This document shows, in pieces, positions 52,759-62,075 of a stretch of 64,000 nucleotides of DNA. The stretch comes from Mesorhizobium mediterraneum. GTDB taxonomy: Bacteria > Pseudomonadota > Alphaproteobacteria > Rhizobiales > Rhizobiaceae. The notes below the pieces were generated by a model. The model saw only the letters and a program-made list of their open reading frames with translations. It did not search any database and was not told the DNA's origin. A program made the translations under genes and the position numbers. Position 1 is the first letter of the stretch. The number at the start of each line of letters is the position of its first letter. Location: contig NZ_NPKI01000012.1 of NCBI RefSeq assembly GCF_002284565.1, positions 205,396 to 269,395 of the forward strand. The letters run 5' to 3'.

Positions 52759-54642
52759 ATGATGACTGCCGTCTATCGCTGGTTCGAGAACTGGGTCTAT
52801 CCATTCAGGGAGCCCGCGGTCCTTCGGCCACCGGTCAGCGTCAGGGGGTTCCTCTGGCACTATGTCGGCCAGGCGAAATTCGCCTTCTTCGCCATGCTTG
52901 TCATCGGCGGCATCGCGCCGCTGGTCGAGGCCGGACTGTTCTACTTCGTCGGGCGGCTGGTCGACATTCTCGACCAGCTCCCCGGCGAGCGTAGTTGGGA
53001 CGCGCTGTGGACTGCCGCCGGTCCCGAACTTGTCTTCATGGCCGCCGTGGTGCTGGTCATCCGTACCATCGTCGTCGGCCTGGCGGCGTTGGTCGACGAG
53101 CAGACGATCACGCCCGGCTTCTACAATCTGGTGCGCTGGCAGGCTCACCGCCATGTCTCGCGCCAGTCCTACGCCTTCTTCCAGAACGATTTCGCCGGGC
53201 GTATCGCGACAAAAGTCTGGCAGGCGGGGCAGGCGACCGGCGATCTGATGCAAAGCTTCATCGAGGTCGTCTGGTTCATGGTCGTCTATACGGTGACGAC
53301 GCTGGTGCTGGTCGCCGGCCTCGATCTCAGGCTGGCAGTGCTGGTGGTGATCTGGATCACCGCCTTCGGCTGGCTGGCCAAGCGCTATCTGCCGGCGATC
53401 CGCAAGCATGCCGAGGCAACCGCCGAGGCCGGTTCGATGATCAACGGCCGCATCGTCGATTCTTATTCGAACGTGCAGACGCTGAAGCTGTTCTCTGCCG
53501 ACGGCGACGACCGCTACATCAGGAGCGGTTTCGATATCTATCTCGACGCGCTGCGCCCGTTCACCCGCCGGCTGACCGGCGTGCGCATGGCGCTGACGAC
53601 ACTTTCGGGGATCATGATCACGGCGATCGCCTGTTTTGCCGTCTATCTCTGGGTCGAAGGCTCGATCACCGTCGGCGCCGTCGCCTTCACGCTGTCGCTG
53701 GTGCTGCGGCTCAACATGCTGCTCGGCCGGCTGATGATGCAGCTCAACAGCATCCTGCGCAATCTCGGCGTTCTGGAAAACTCCAAGGCGCTGATCTCGC
53801 AGCCGCTCGGCCTGACCGACGCACCCGACGCCAGGGAGCTTGTGGTAGGCGGCGGCCGGATCGACGTGAAGAAGGTCGAGTTCCACTACGGCAAGGGGTT
53901 CGGCGTGCTCAACGGCATCGACCTCGTGGTGCGGCCGGGCGAGAAGGTCGGGTTGGTCGGGCCGTCCGGCGCCGGCAAGACGACGCTGGCCAATCTGATC
54001 CTGCGCCTCTACGACCTCGAGGCCGGCAAGATCACGATCGACGGCCAGGACGTTTCAAAGGTGACGCAGAACTCGCTGCGCGCCAACATCGGCGTCGTCA
54101 GCCAGGATACCGCACTGTTCCATCGCTCGCTTCGCGACAACATCAAGCTCGGCATGCCGGACGCCACCGACGCCGAGGTGATCGCGGCCGCGAAGAAGGC
54201 CGAGGCGCACGACTTCATCCTCGACTTGCGCGACAATCGCGATCGCCAGGGCTACGAGGCCTTTGTCGGCGAGCGCGGCGTGAAATTGTCGGGCGGCCAG
54301 CGCCAGCGCGTGGCGATCGCCCGCGTCTTCCTCAAGGACGCGCCGATCCTGATACTCGACGAGGCGACGTCGGCGCTCGATTCCGACATCGAGGCGGCCA
54401 TCCAGGAGAACCTGGCGAGGCTGATGGAGAACAAGACGGTCATCGCCATCGCGCACCGGCTGTCGACCATCGCGGCACTCGATCGCCTGGTGGTGCTCGA
54501 CGGCGGCCGCATCGTCGAACAAGGCACGCATGACGAACTGGTCGCGCTCGACGGGCTTTATGCGCGGCTGTGGAAGCGGCAATCCGGCGGCTTCCTGTTC
54601 AACGAGGAGAGCGTGCTGGAGGAGACGCGGCCGGCGGAATAG
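52759..54642 (+). CDS. ABC exporter half-transporter (permease + ATPase), second of a pair
   Basis: A 627-residue homologue of the previous protein with the same architecture: transmembrane domain (about 35-330, with YSNVQTLKLFSADGDD), Walker A GPSGAGKTTLAN, Q-loop VVSQDTALFHRSLRDNIKLG, signature KLSGGQRQRVAIARVFL, Walker B ILILDEATSALDSD and switch His in IAHRLSTIAALD. Both proteins have intact catalytic glutamates and signatures, so both ATP sites look competent, unlike many bacterial heterodimers. The pair arose by tandem duplication (inference). Start ATG 52759. Confidence 0.93.
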   Translation: MMTAVYRWFENWVYPFREPAVLRPPVSVRGFLWHYVGQAKFAFFAMLVIGGIAPLVEAGLFYFVGRLVDILDQLPGERSWDALWTAAGPELVFMAAVVLVIRTIVVGLAALVDEQTITPGFYNLVRWQAHRHVSRQSYAFFQNDFAGRIATKVWQAGQATGDLMQSFIEVVWFMVVYTVTTLVLVAGLDLRLAVLVVIWITAFGWLAKRYLPAIRKHAEATAEAGSMINGRIVDSYSNVQTLKLFSADGDDRYIRSGFDIYLDALRPFTRRLTGVRMALTTLSGIMITAIACFAVYLWVEGSITVGAVAFTLSLVLRLNMLLGRLMMQLNSILRNLGVLENSKALISQPLGLTDAPDARELVVGGGRIDVKKVEFHYGKGFGVLNGIDLVVRPGEKVGLVGPSGAGKTTLANLILRLYDLEAGKITIDGQDVSKVTQNSLRANIGVVSQDTALFHRSLRDNIKLGMPDATDAEVIAAAKKAEAHDFILDLRDNRDRQGYEAFVGERGVKLSGGQRQRVAIARVFLKDAPILILDEATSALDSDIEAAIQENLARLMENKTVIAIAHRLSTIAALDRLVVLDGGRIVEQGTHDELVALDGLYARLWKRQSGGFLFNEESVLEETRPAE

Positions 54643-54675
54643 GGCGGGATTTTCGGCAAAAAACCGGAGTTGATC

Positions 54676-54990
54676 ATGTCGATGCGAATGCCATCGAATT
54701 TCGGACGGTCCGGCGCGCAGGAGTCGGCGCTCGACCTGCTCGGCCACGAGATCCTCGGCGAAAAGGCGGCGGCGCTCGGCCGCGCCGGCCGGCGCGTGGA
54801 TGAAACGCTGGCGAGGTTGCGTGAACATGGCGACGATGGCGAACATCGTGCCCGGCTGCTCAAGGACGCGGCGGAGGCGGTCCACGGCTATTTCATCCAG
54901 CGCGAATTGTGCGGCTTGCGCAAGCACGACGCGGTGATCCGGGAATACAACATTCCCAAGGCCGTGCTGGCCAGGCTCGGCGCGAAATAG
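54676..54990 (+). CDS. DUF6665-like small protein
   Basis: A 104-residue cytosolic helical protein: ALDLLGHEILGEKAAALGRA, ETLARLREHGDDG and a C-terminal HGYFIQRELCGLRKHDAVIR followed by EYNIPKAVLARLG. I associate this pattern with a small alphaproteobacterial family annotated DUF6665 (from memory, unverified). The start at 54676 follows GGAG. It lies 33 nt behind the ABC exporter pair and may belong to that transcript. Function unknown. Confidence 0.7.
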   Translation: MSMRMPSNFGRSGAQESALDLLGHEILGEKAAALGRAGRRVDETLARLREHGDDGEHRARLLKDAAEAVHGYFIQRELCGLRKHDAVIREYNIPKAVLARLGAK

Positions 54991-55399
54991 ACAATAGTGT
55001 TGAAAATCTGACCGAAGACGAAATACCGATTTCGACCCTTTGCGGACCATCCCTGATGGGAGTTCAAGGGAACGTCGTGACCCTTTCGAGACTCTCCGAG
55101 GCCGATTTTCCTTCCCGGAACCGGACGTTAAGCGCAACCAGTCTGATGACCCTTCTCGGACCTTCCCGAACTCATTTTGGTGCCGGATAGCGGACGTTCG
55201 GCTGAACCAGCCGCTCTGACCCCTTGCTGACCTTCTTGAGCCGGTGCTCTTGGCAGAAAGCAGACATTGGCCGCGACCAGTGCTCATGATCCGTTCCTGA
55301 ACTTTCCTACGAGGTAGGCTCCGGGGTTGGACTGATAGACTCGTTCACGAAGCGTCGGTACACTGCCGGACTGCTTTCAGATGAGAGCAATCGCCGCAC
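54991..55399. other. Intergenic stretch upstream of the cyclase gene
   Basis: A 409-base stretch without a supported gene. From 55078 it consists of a degenerate tandem repeat described separately; the 86 bases before that include a partial unit (from about 55033). No clear cyclase promoter hexamers were assigned within it. Confidence 0.5.
55078..55310. repeat. Degenerate ~70-bp tandem repeat
   Basis: Four units begin with TGACCC or TGATCC at 55078, 55147, 55217 and 55287, so the period is 69-70 bp. Each full unit shares a GACCTTC-type step, a GCGGACGTT/CAGACATTGG-type middle and a GACCAG-type end. The last unit is cut off near 55310. A partial unit at 55033 may be a fifth. Confidence 0.75.
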
Positions 55400-57127
55400 A
55401 TGACCGACGAACGCATCCAGCGTCGACTCGCCGCCGTAATGGCGGCCGATGTCGTTGGCTACAGCCGCCTCATGGAAACGGATGAGGCCGGCACGCTGGC
55501 CGCGCTCAAGTCCCGACGCAAGCAAGTGCTGCAGCCGTTGGTCGCCAGGCACCATGGCCGGGTCTTTAAGGTGACTGGCGACGGCGTGATGGTGGAGTTC
55601 GCCAGCGCCGTCAATGCTTTGCAATGCGCCATAGACGTGCAGCATGCGATGGCTGCCGCCAATGCCGCTCTGCCGGAGAAGCTCCGTATCGTGCTGCGCA
55701 TTGGCGTCAATTTAGGTGATGTGATGGTCGAGGGCAGTGACCTTTATGGCGATGGCGTCAACATCGCTGCGCGACTGGAAACCACCGCCGAGCCAGGCGG
55801 CATCCTCATTTCCGGAACGATCTACGACCACGTCCGAAACAAGATCGAGGTTGGTTTCGAGGATCTCGGGGCCCAGACCGTGAAAAACATTGCCCTGCCA
55901 GTTCGCATCTACCGCGTTTCCGGCACGCCGCCTGTTGTGATTTCCACATCCAAGGCCATCACCGACAAGCCTTCGATTGCCGTTCTGCCGTTCACGAACA
56001 TGAGCAGCGATCCCGAGCAGGAGTACTTCGCTGACGGTCTGGCGGAAGACCTGATCACTGACTTGTCGAAAGTGCCTGGTCTGTTGGTGATCGCACGCAA
56101 CTCCACATTCGCTTACAAGGGGAGGTCAGTCGATGTCCGCTCAGTCGCCAGGGAGCTGACGGTGCGTTATGTGCTTGAAGGAAGTGTGCGCAGGGAGAAG
56201 GCTAGGGTGCGGATCAATGCCCAGCTAATCGACGCCACGGACAGCAGTCATCTCTGGGCTGATCGCTTCGACCGCGATTTGGCGGACGTCTTCCTGTTGC
56301 AGGACGAGGTCGTCCATACGATTGTAAGTGCCCTGTCCGGCGTGTTGCCGACCGCTGTGACCTCCAGCACACGTAGGACAGCAAGTCTCGAAGCGTATGA
56401 CCTCTTCGTCCGCGGCCGCGTGCTGGTGGTTCAGTCGCCCGAAAGCAACAGGGCGGCTCCCGCGCTCTTGGAAAGGACCATCGAACTCGATCCCGGCTTC
56501 GCCGATGCTCATGCTTGGCTTGCGATGAGCCACCATTTTGCCTGGGCGTATTGGCTGGATGCTCCAGAGCGCCATCATTCGCTGGCTCTGGCGGCAGCCT
56601 GGCGCGCCGTATCGCTTGATCCGGAAAATGCCGTGGCCCATGCAATCCTCGGCGACGTGCTGATCTACGATGGCAAGCCGGATGAAGGCGCGGCGGAGCT
56701 GGCCACTGCCCTTCGGGTCAACCCCAATCATGCCGATGCCTGGGCATTCCTGGGGCAACTGAAGGCATTCGAGGGAAAGGCTATCGAGGGCATCGGACAT
56801 TTGCGCCACGCCATTCGCCTCAATCCGCACCCGCCGGGGTGGTACTATTGGCTTCTCGGGCTCGCCCAATACGCAGCGGGTCAATACGCCGATGCCGTCG
56901 AAACACTCCGGCGTGAGGCCACGCACCGGCTCGGCTCGCAACGTATCTTGGCTGCAAGTCTGGCGCGGCTCGGGCATATGGAAGAGGCCAAGGAGGAAGC
57001 AAGGCAATTCCTCGCCTCGAATCGAGATTTCTCGATACAGCACTGGGCAAGCACACAACCGTTCCGGCACGAGGCTGATCGACAGCATTTCATCGATGGC
57101 TATGAAGACGCCGGCCTGCCACAGTAG
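55400..57127 (+). CDS. Class III adenylate/guanylate cyclase with TPR domain
   Basis: A 575-residue cyclase of a type numerous in rhizobia. The catalytic domain (residues 1-175) has MAADVVGYSRLMETDE with the metal-binding Asp, VFKVTGDGVMVEFAS with the second Asp, RIGVNLGDVMVEGSDLYGDGVNIAARL (in overview), and a transition-state region. A middle domain (about 190-310) carries SIAVLPFTNMSSDPEQEYFADGLAEDL. TPR-like repeats fill residues 320-560. No membrane segments. It makes cAMP or cGMP in response to unknown partners; the product is not predictable. Follows the 70-bp repeat. Confidence 0.92.
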   Translation: MTDERIQRRLAAVMAADVVGYSRLMETDEAGTLAALKSRRKQVLQPLVARHHGRVFKVTGDGVMVEFASAVNALQCAIDVQHAMAAANAALPEKLRIVLRIGVNLGDVMVEGSDLYGDGVNIAARLETTAEPGGILISGTIYDHVRNKIEVGFEDLGAQTVKNIALPVRIYRVSGTPPVVISTSKAITDKPSIAVLPFTNMSSDPEQEYFADGLAEDLITDLSKVPGLLVIARNSTFAYKGRSVDVRSVARELTVRYVLEGSVRREKARVRINAQLIDATDSSHLWADRFDRDLADVFLLQDEVVHTIVSALSGVLPTAVTSSTRRTASLEAYDLFVRGRVLVVQSPESNRAAPALLERTIELDPGFADAHAWLAMSHHFAWAYWLDAPERHHSLALAAAWRAVSLDPENAVAHAILGDVLIYDGKPDEGAAELATALRVNPNHADAWAFLGQLKAFEGKAIEGIGHLRHAIRLNPHPPGWYYWLLGLAQYAAGQYADAVETLRREATHRLGSQRILAASLARLGHMEEAKEEARQFLASNRDFSIQHWASTQPFRHEADRQHFIDGYEDAGLPQ

Positions 57128-57190
57128 GGCCGGACGTGGCCACAATCCCAACCGTGCAAATTTGGATATCTAGCCTTGCTGACCATTCGC

Positions 57191-57194
57191 ACAG
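57191..57194 (+). other. Probable frameshift in the GNAT gene
   Basis: The frame before gives LLTIR; the frame after gives ATLADADAIWSILEPILRAG, which is the usual continuation of GNAT N-termini (TIRPATxxDA). Four bases (ACAG) separate the two where three are expected, so one extra base disrupts the gene. It could be real decay or a sequencing error. Confidence 0.6.
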
Positions 57195-57242
57195 GCCACA
57201 CTTGCCGACGCAGACGCCATTTGGAGCATACTCGAGCCCATC

Positions 57243-57662
57243 TTGCGGGCAGGCGAAACCTACGCGCTGCCGCCTGACTGGAGCCGATCCGACGCGCTGT
57301 CATACTGGTTTTCCCCGGATCACGAGGTGTTCGTCGCAGGAACGGACGAACTGGTGATGGGAACTTATTATCTGCACGCGAACCAACGGGGCGGCGGTGC
57401 CCACGTCGCCAACTGCGGTTATATAACCGCGCCGGACTCGGTCGGCCGGGGTGTTGCAACGGCGATGTGCCAGCACTCTCTGGGTCACGCGGCTGCGCGA
57501 GGCTTCCGGGCCATGCAGTTCAACTGTGTGGTCAGTACCAACGAACGCGCGGTCAAGCTTTGGCGTCATCTTGGATTCGACGTTGTCGGAACGATTCCGC
57601 AAGGTTTCGAGCATCCGGTTCTGGGGTTCGTGGACACGCTGGTAATGCACCGATCGCTCTGA
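57243..57662 (+). pseudogene. GNAT acetyltransferase, N-terminus separated by a frameshift
   Basis: Remaining open frame of 139 residues of a GNAT N-acetyltransferase: GYITAPDSVGRGVATAMCQH (the acetyl-CoA pyrophosphate loop RGVATA), GFRAMQFNCVVSTNERAVKLW and HLGFDVVGTIPQGFEHP. The first strand and helix of the domain are encoded just upstream in the same frame (from about 57195) and the very N-terminus (LTIR) in another, so an insertion at 57191-57194 breaks the gene. A TTG at 57243 could still permit a shortened protein lacking the first helix. Probably inactive. Confidence 0.7.
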
Positions 57663-57667
57663 CTGCC

Positions 57668-58099
57668 TTGCGCAGGCGCATAGCTGCCCTAATACGTTAC
57701 GAAGAGATCTTCGACGCGGATACGACGTTCGATCTTTCTGAGCCCGGTCCGGGTGGCGGCACTCTTCGTCACTCGCTTGTCGACCTTGGAGGCGGCTTTG
57801 CCCTTCATCCGTTCCAAATGCCAGAACCGACGGGGTATGAGGGTGGCTCGATGCAGATGGGGAAGAGAGGTCACATAGATCATCTCGCACTGAAGGTAGA
57901 CTATGAAGAGCGCTTGCAGGAAGTCAGGCGACGTCTAGTGAAGGCCGGCGCTTCGGATGGGACCATTACGGATTTCGGCGCTATCCGTCTTGTCAGCTTC
58001 AAGGACCCGGATGGAATGGAAGGTGAGGTCGCACGGTGGACCGATAGCAAACGCGTGCTCGGCTTTCATGAACGCAAGCAGGAGACTTGGCAAGATTAA
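57668..58099 (+). CDS. VOC family protein, N-terminally truncated
   Basis: A 143-residue open frame whose C-terminal part looks like a VOC (glyoxalase/bleomycin resistance) fold: RHSLVDLGGGFALHPFQMPE, KRGHIDHLALKVDYEERLQ, VSFKDPDGMEGEVARW. The His and Glu of the usual metal site in the second betaalphabeta unit are present in HIDHLA and MEGEV. The first strand that normally opens the family is missing; the frame begins with a basic stretch of RRRIAALIRYEEIFDADT from a TTG at 57668. Five bases after the GNAT frame. Probably a partial gene. Confidence 0.6.
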   Translation: MRRRIAALIRYEEIFDADTTFDLSEPGPGGGTLRHSLVDLGGGFALHPFQMPEPTGYEGGSMQMGKRGHIDHLALKVDYEERLQEVRRRLVKAGASDGTITDFGAIRLVSFKDPDGMEGEVARWTDSKRVLGFHERKQETWQD

Positions 58100-58434
58100 C
58101 AATGGTCAGAACTTCCGGCGGAAAATCGCGAAGGTCCGCATCGGGCTGACCCTGCCTCATGCCAGTTCTGCCGTCATCGACTGCAACGGTTCGAATCCTG
58201 CGGTTGAGCGAAGGTCGGCAATGGGGAATCCCGCCGAATGACCGGATCTGGCGCGACGGAGCCGGCCGAAGGATTCGGCTCTGCCACACGGCCACCGAGC
58301 TCTCGACGTCGCGGTTGGGTGGAAGGCGCGGTCATCGAGCATAGCGGCACCAACGACCCGGAATGTGTCATTAGCAGACAGTCCACGCAGCGTGATAAGC
58401 TCAAAGCAGGCACCGGAGCGTGGAGGGTATCTGG
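58100..58434. other. Intergenic stretch before the methyltransferase
   Basis: A 335-base stretch without a supported gene. A few short frames exist but none has a ribosome-binding site and family-like sequence together. GGTTCGAATCC at about 58189-58199 resembles a tRNA T-loop but is not part of a tRNA (see rejected items). Confidence 0.5.
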
Positions 58435-59247
58435 ATGATAACGTCGTTTCGGGAGGCAGAACTCGCCGGCTGGTCCACCCGCTCAGCAAGCTACGATCAG
58501 CACCTATCTCCGATTACCAACCAGGTCATCGCGCCCATCATTGCAGCCTTGGGACCGCTGGACGGAAGGAGGGTGTTGGACGTGTGTTGCGGACCGGGCC
58601 ATCTCGCTGGATCGCTTGCAGCCGAGGGGGCTGCCGTTGAGGGCGTTGATTTTGCAGCCTCCATGATAGCGAAAGCGGGAGAGAACTATCCAAGACTCAC
58701 CTTCCAGGTGGGTGACGCCGAAGCGTTGCCCCACGCGAGCGACACATTCGATCATGTCGTATGCGCATTCGGGGTGATGCACCTCAGGCGCCCCGAGTCG
58801 GCCATTGCAGAAGCTTTTCGCGTGCTCCGCCCCAAGGGCCGATTTGTGTTTACGCAGTGGGGCAAGGACGATGAGGTGCTGAATATCGTACTATCGGCGA
58901 TCGCCGACCACGGAACGCCGATCTCAGATCTGCCGGATGCACCTCCGCCATTACGATTCAGTGATCCGCGCGAATGCCGTCGGGTGCTTGAAGCCAGCGG
59001 CTTTACCGAAGTGCGTGACGATCTCATTGAAACGACATGGACGAACGAGCGACCGAAAGCGCTGCTCGATCTCATTTATGGCGGCGCTGTGCGAGTTGCC
59101 ATGATGCTGGAAGCACAAGAGCCAGCTCGGCGCGCCCGGATTCATGACGCGATTCTCGGTGCCGCGAAAGCGCATGTCTTCGACGGTACTGTTGTAATCC
59201 GAAGGCCCGTGGTGGTGGCTTCCGGTACCAAGCCCTCGAGTGCCTGA
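58435..59247 (+). CDS. SAM-dependent methyltransferase (UbiE/class I type)
   Basis: A 270-residue class I methyltransferase. SAM-binding motif I RRVLDVCCGPGHLAGSLA is near residue 45; motif II VEGVDFAASMIAKAGENYP; post-motif DHVVCAFGVMHLRRPESAIAEAFRVLRPKGRF (in overview) contains motif III. The substrate cannot be assigned. The start at 58435 has GGAGGG nine bases upstream; a GTG at 58420 is alternative. It is convergent with the cupin gene; the spacer has a palindromic repeat. Confidence 0.9.
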   Translation: MITSFREAELAGWSTRSASYDQHLSPITNQVIAPIIAALGPLDGRRVLDVCCGPGHLAGSLAAEGAAVEGVDFAASMIAKAGENYPRLTFQVGDAEALPHASDTFDHVVCAFGVMHLRRPESAIAEAFRVLRPKGRFVFTQWGKDDEVLNIVLSAIADHGTPISDLPDAPPPLRFSDPRECRRVLEASGFTEVRDDLIETTWTNERPKALLDLIYGGAVRVAMMLEAQEPARRARIHDAILGAAKAHVFDGTVVIRRPVVVASGTKPSSA

Positions 59248-59466
59248 CGTCTGAAATGGGTGAGAACGCGCCCTTTCTCACACCGGAGAGCCGTCCGCAA
59301 AGGGTCGATTCGGGCGGTACAGCGAACGACCAGTTTTGAGACGGGCCATGAATGTCGTGAAATGGCGCTGCCTGTGCGTTCCGATCGGCGATACGGAAGG
59401 CAGAAAACCATCCAAAGCGGTTGTCTCACCTCGGGTACCAAGCGTCAGATTTTCACCACTAGTTCG

Positions 59467-59532
59467 ACCATGATCTTTTCCGAAAACCGGTTTCCGGTTT
59501 TCGCTGACGCGGACCTTCGGTTCGTGATCATG
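59467..59532. repeat. Palindromic element, module Q-like
   Basis: Outer arms CCATGATC and GATCATGG enclose CCGAAAACCGG/CCGGTTTTCG and a second small stem. It shares the GATCTTTTCCGAAAACCG core with module Q at 46856 and 62076. It lies in the spacer between the convergent methyltransferase and cupin genes. Confidence 0.75.
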
Positions 59533-59534
59533 GC

Positions 59535-59891
59535 CTACTCCAGCCATTCGGTGATGAAGCTGCCGTTTTCGTGGATGTCGGTGGTCTCCAACGGGCCTGG
59601 GCCGAGATTGGTGAACTTGTGCGGCGTGTTCGGCGGCACGATCAATATCTGGCCAGCCGACGCCTCGATCTGCCGGTCACCGACGGTGAACAGCCCGGTG
59701 CCGGCGCGGATGATGAAAATCTCGCAATAGGGATGCATGTGCAGCCGCGGGCCGCCGCCGATCTCCGGCAGATAGTTGAAGATCAGGCAGCTTTTGGAGC
59801 CGTAGGCGCCGCACTGCAGCTCGCCTTGCCAATGGTCGGGCCAGCGGTCGGTCGCTCCGGCCCATTTGTCGCGGTCGATGACATGCGCCAT
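59535..59891 (-). CDS. Cupin domain protein
   Basis: A 118-residue single-domain cupin. Motif 1 GGPRLHMHPYCEIFIIRAGTG (His-x-His, Glu and Gly), motif 2 IVPPNTPHKFTNLG with the distal His and Asn, so a metal site is intact. Substrate unknown; a metal-dependent dioxygenase, isomerase or sensor is possible. Start ATG 59891 (MAHVIDRDKWAG); the open frame reaches 60020, adding a low-complexity tail I consider noncoding. Alone on its strand. Confidence 0.88.
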   Translation of the reverse strand: MAHVIDRDKWAGATDRWPDHWQGELQCGAYGSKSCLIFNYLPEIGGGPRLHMHPYCEIFIIRAGTGLFTVGDRQIEASAGQILIVPPNTPHKFTNLGPGPLETTDIHENGSFITEWLE

Positions 59892-60192
59892 GGCCGAGGA
59901 TAGACCGAGGCCGGGCCTCCTGTCGAGGCAAACGCAGGCTCCGATTTTGCCGTTGTTTTCCTGTGGTTTCGCCGTCTTTGTCGTCATGCGGTCCGACGCC
60001 GAATTGCGTCCCCGCGACAATCTGCCCTTGTGCCTTCACCCGTCTGGACAAAAACAGGCTTCACGCATAAACCGAAGTCCAAATGCCGGAGGAATTCGCT
60101 AGCCTGTTCGCCATGCGCTGTCGGGTTGGCGTGAATGAGCGGGGAATAAGGCTCGGCCACCGGCACGGAAGAGGCGAAAGGATCAGGCACCC
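59892..60192. other. Spacer between the cupin gene and petA
   Basis: 301 bases of divergent regulatory space. It should hold the promoter of the petABC operon, but I could not assign hexamers with confidence. The petA GTG is preceded by AAAGGATCAGG. Confidence 0.4.
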
Positions 60193-60753
60193 GTGAGCGC
60201 AACCGACATCCAGGATCCCAACCGTCGTGATTTTCTCTACGTCGCCACCGGCATGGCCGCAGTGGTCGGCGCGGGTGCCGTCGCCTGGCCATTCATCGAC
60301 CAGATGCGCCCGGATGCCTCGACGCTGGCGCTGGCCTCGGTCGAGGTCGACGTCTCTTCGCTGACGCCGGGAACGTCGCTTGTCGTGAAATGGCGCGGCA
60401 AGCCGGTGGTCGTGCGCAATCGCACTGAACAAGAGATGAAGGACGGCGAGGCGGTCAATCTGGCCCAGCTCAAGGATCCGCTCGCCCGCAACGCCAATTT
60501 GCCGGCCGATGCGCCGGCGACGGACGCCAACCGCACCATGCCGGGCAAGGAGGCCTGGATGGTGATGGTCCAGGTCTGCACCCATCTCGGCTGCATTCCG
60601 CTCGGCCAGGAAGGCGAGTTCGGCGGCTGGTTCTGCCCGTGCCACGGTTCGGTATACGACACCGCCGGCCGCGTCCGCGGGGGGCCGGCGCCGGAGAACA
60701 TGTCGGTGCCGGTGTTCCAGTTCATTTCCGACACCAAGATCCGTATCGGCTGA
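60193..60753 (+). CDS. petA: Ubiquinol-cytochrome c reductase iron-sulfur (Rieske) subunit
   Basis: A 186-residue Rieske protein of the cytochrome bc1 complex, transferring electrons from ubiquinol to cytochrome c1. Twin-arginine signal [12 protein letters not shown] and membrane helix [14 protein letters not shown] anchor it. The [2Fe-2S] ligands are in [10 protein letters not shown] and CPCHGSVYD (C-x-H and C-x2-H with a disulfide pair). GTG start at 60193 with GGATCAGG before it. First of petABC; the 17-nt spacing to petB shows an operon. Confidence 0.96.
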   Translation: MSATDIQDPNRRDFLYVATGMAAVVGAGAVAWPFIDQMRPDASTLALASVEVDVSSLTPGTSLVVKWRGKPVVVRNRTEQEMKDGEAVNLAQLKDPLARNANLPADAPATDANRTMPGKEAWMVMVQVCTHLGCIPLGQEGEFGGWFCPCHGSVYDTAGRVRGGPAPENMSVPVFQFISDTKIRIG

Positions 60754-60770
60754 GGCTAGGGGACATTTCG

Positions 60771-62075
60771 ATGAGCGAGGGACACTCGACCTATACGCCC
60801 AAGACCGGTATCGGACGCTGGTTCGACGCCCGCATGCCGCTGCCGCGGCTGGTCTATGACAGCTTCGTCGCCTATCCGGTGCCGCGCAACCTCAACTATG
60901 CGTGGACCTTCGGCGGCATCCTGGCGATCATGCTGACGGCGCAGATGCTGACCGGCATCGTGCTGGCCATGCATTATGCGGCGGACAGCACTCTCGCCTT
61001 CGATTCGGTCGAGAAGATCATGCGCGACGTGAATTCGGGCTGGCTGTTGCGCTACATGCATTCGAACGGCGCGTCGTTCTTCTTCGTCGCCGTCTACATC
61101 CACATCTTCCGCGGGCTCTACTACGGTTCGTACAAGGCGCCGCGCGAGCTTCTATGGATCCTCGGCTGCATCATCTACCTGCTGATGATGGCGACGGGCT
61201 TCATGGGCTATGTGCTGCCCTGGGGGCAGATGAGCTTCTGGGGCGCGACCGTCATCACCGGCTTCTTCAGCGCCATCCCGTTGGTCGGCGACTGGATTCA
61301 GCAGCTTTTGCTCGGCGGCTTCGCTGTCGACAACCCGACGCTTAACCGCTTCTTTTCACTGCATTATCTTCTGCCGTTCATGATCGCCGGCGTCGTCGTG
61401 CTGCATATATGGGCGCTGCATGTGGTCGGCCAGTCGAACCCGACCGGCATCGAGGTCAAGTCGAAGACCGATACCGTCGCCTTCACGCCTTACGCGACCA
61501 TCAAGGACGCGTTCGGCATGCTCGTGTTCCTGTTCATCTTCGCCTATTTCGTCTTCTACCTGCCGAACTTTCTCGGTCACCCCGACAACTACGTAGTCGC
61601 CGACCCGCTGAAGACGCCTGCCCATATCGTGCCGGAATGGTACTTCCTGCCGTTCTACGCGATCCTGCGTGCCATCACCTTCAATATCGGGCCGATCAAC
61701 TCCAAGCTCGGTGGCGTGCTCGCGATGTTCGGCTCCATCGCCATGTTGTTCCTGGTGCCGTGGCTCGACACCTCGAAGGTGCGCTCGGCGGTCTACCGGC
61801 CCTGGTACAAGCTGTTCTTCTGGCTGTTCGTGATCGATGCCGTCCTGCTTGGCTGGCTGGGCTCGCAGCCAGCCGAAGGCAGCTATGTCTTCATGGCGCA
61901 GATGGCGACATTGTTCTACTTCGCCTTCTTCCTGGTCGTGCTGCCGGTGCTCGGCCTGATCGAGACGCCGCGGCGATTGCCGAATTCGATCACCGAGGCG
62001 GTGCTCGAAAAGAACAAGGGCAGTGGTGGCGGACATCCGGCTCGCGCGACAGCCGCACCGGAAACCAAGGGCTGA
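60771..62075 (+). CDS. petB: Cytochrome b subunit of the bc1 complex
   Basis: A 434-residue polytopic cytochrome b with about eight helices. Haem ligands appear as two His pairs at x13 spacing: [15 protein letters not shown] (helix B) and [15 protein letters not shown] (helix D). The quinol-oxidation PEWY motif occurs in [13 protein letters not shown]. The C-terminal tail ([18 protein letters not shown]) is soluble. The start at 60771 follows AGGGGAC. Full-length, b-type form of proteobacteria. A palindromic element follows before petC. Confidence 0.97.
   Translation: MSEGHSTYTPKTGIGRWFDARMPLPRLVYDSFVAYPVPRNLNYAWTFGGILAIMLTAQMLTGIVLAMHYAADSTLAFDSVEKIMRDVNSGWLLRYMHSNGASFFFVAVYIHIFRGLYYGSYKAPRELLWILGCIIYLLMMATGFMGYVLPWGQMSFWGATVITGFFSAIPLVGDWIQQLLLGGFAVDNPTLNRFFSLHYLLPFMIAGVVVLHIWALHVVGQSNPTGIEVKSKTDTVAFTPYATIKDAFGMLVFLFIFAYFVFYLPNFLGHPDNYVVADPLKTPAHIVPEWYFLPFYAILRAITFNIGPINSKLGGVLAMFGSIAMLFLVPWLDTSKVRSAVYRPWYKLFFWLFVIDAVLLGWLGSQPAEGSYVFMAQMATLFYFAFFLVVLPVLGLIETPRRLPNSITEAVLEKNKGSGGGHPARATAAPETKG

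Noticed and set aside
58189..58199. GGTTCGAATCC resembling a tRNA T-loop
   Set aside because: The flanking bases do not form a T stem and no acceptor, D or anticodon arms can be drawn around it.
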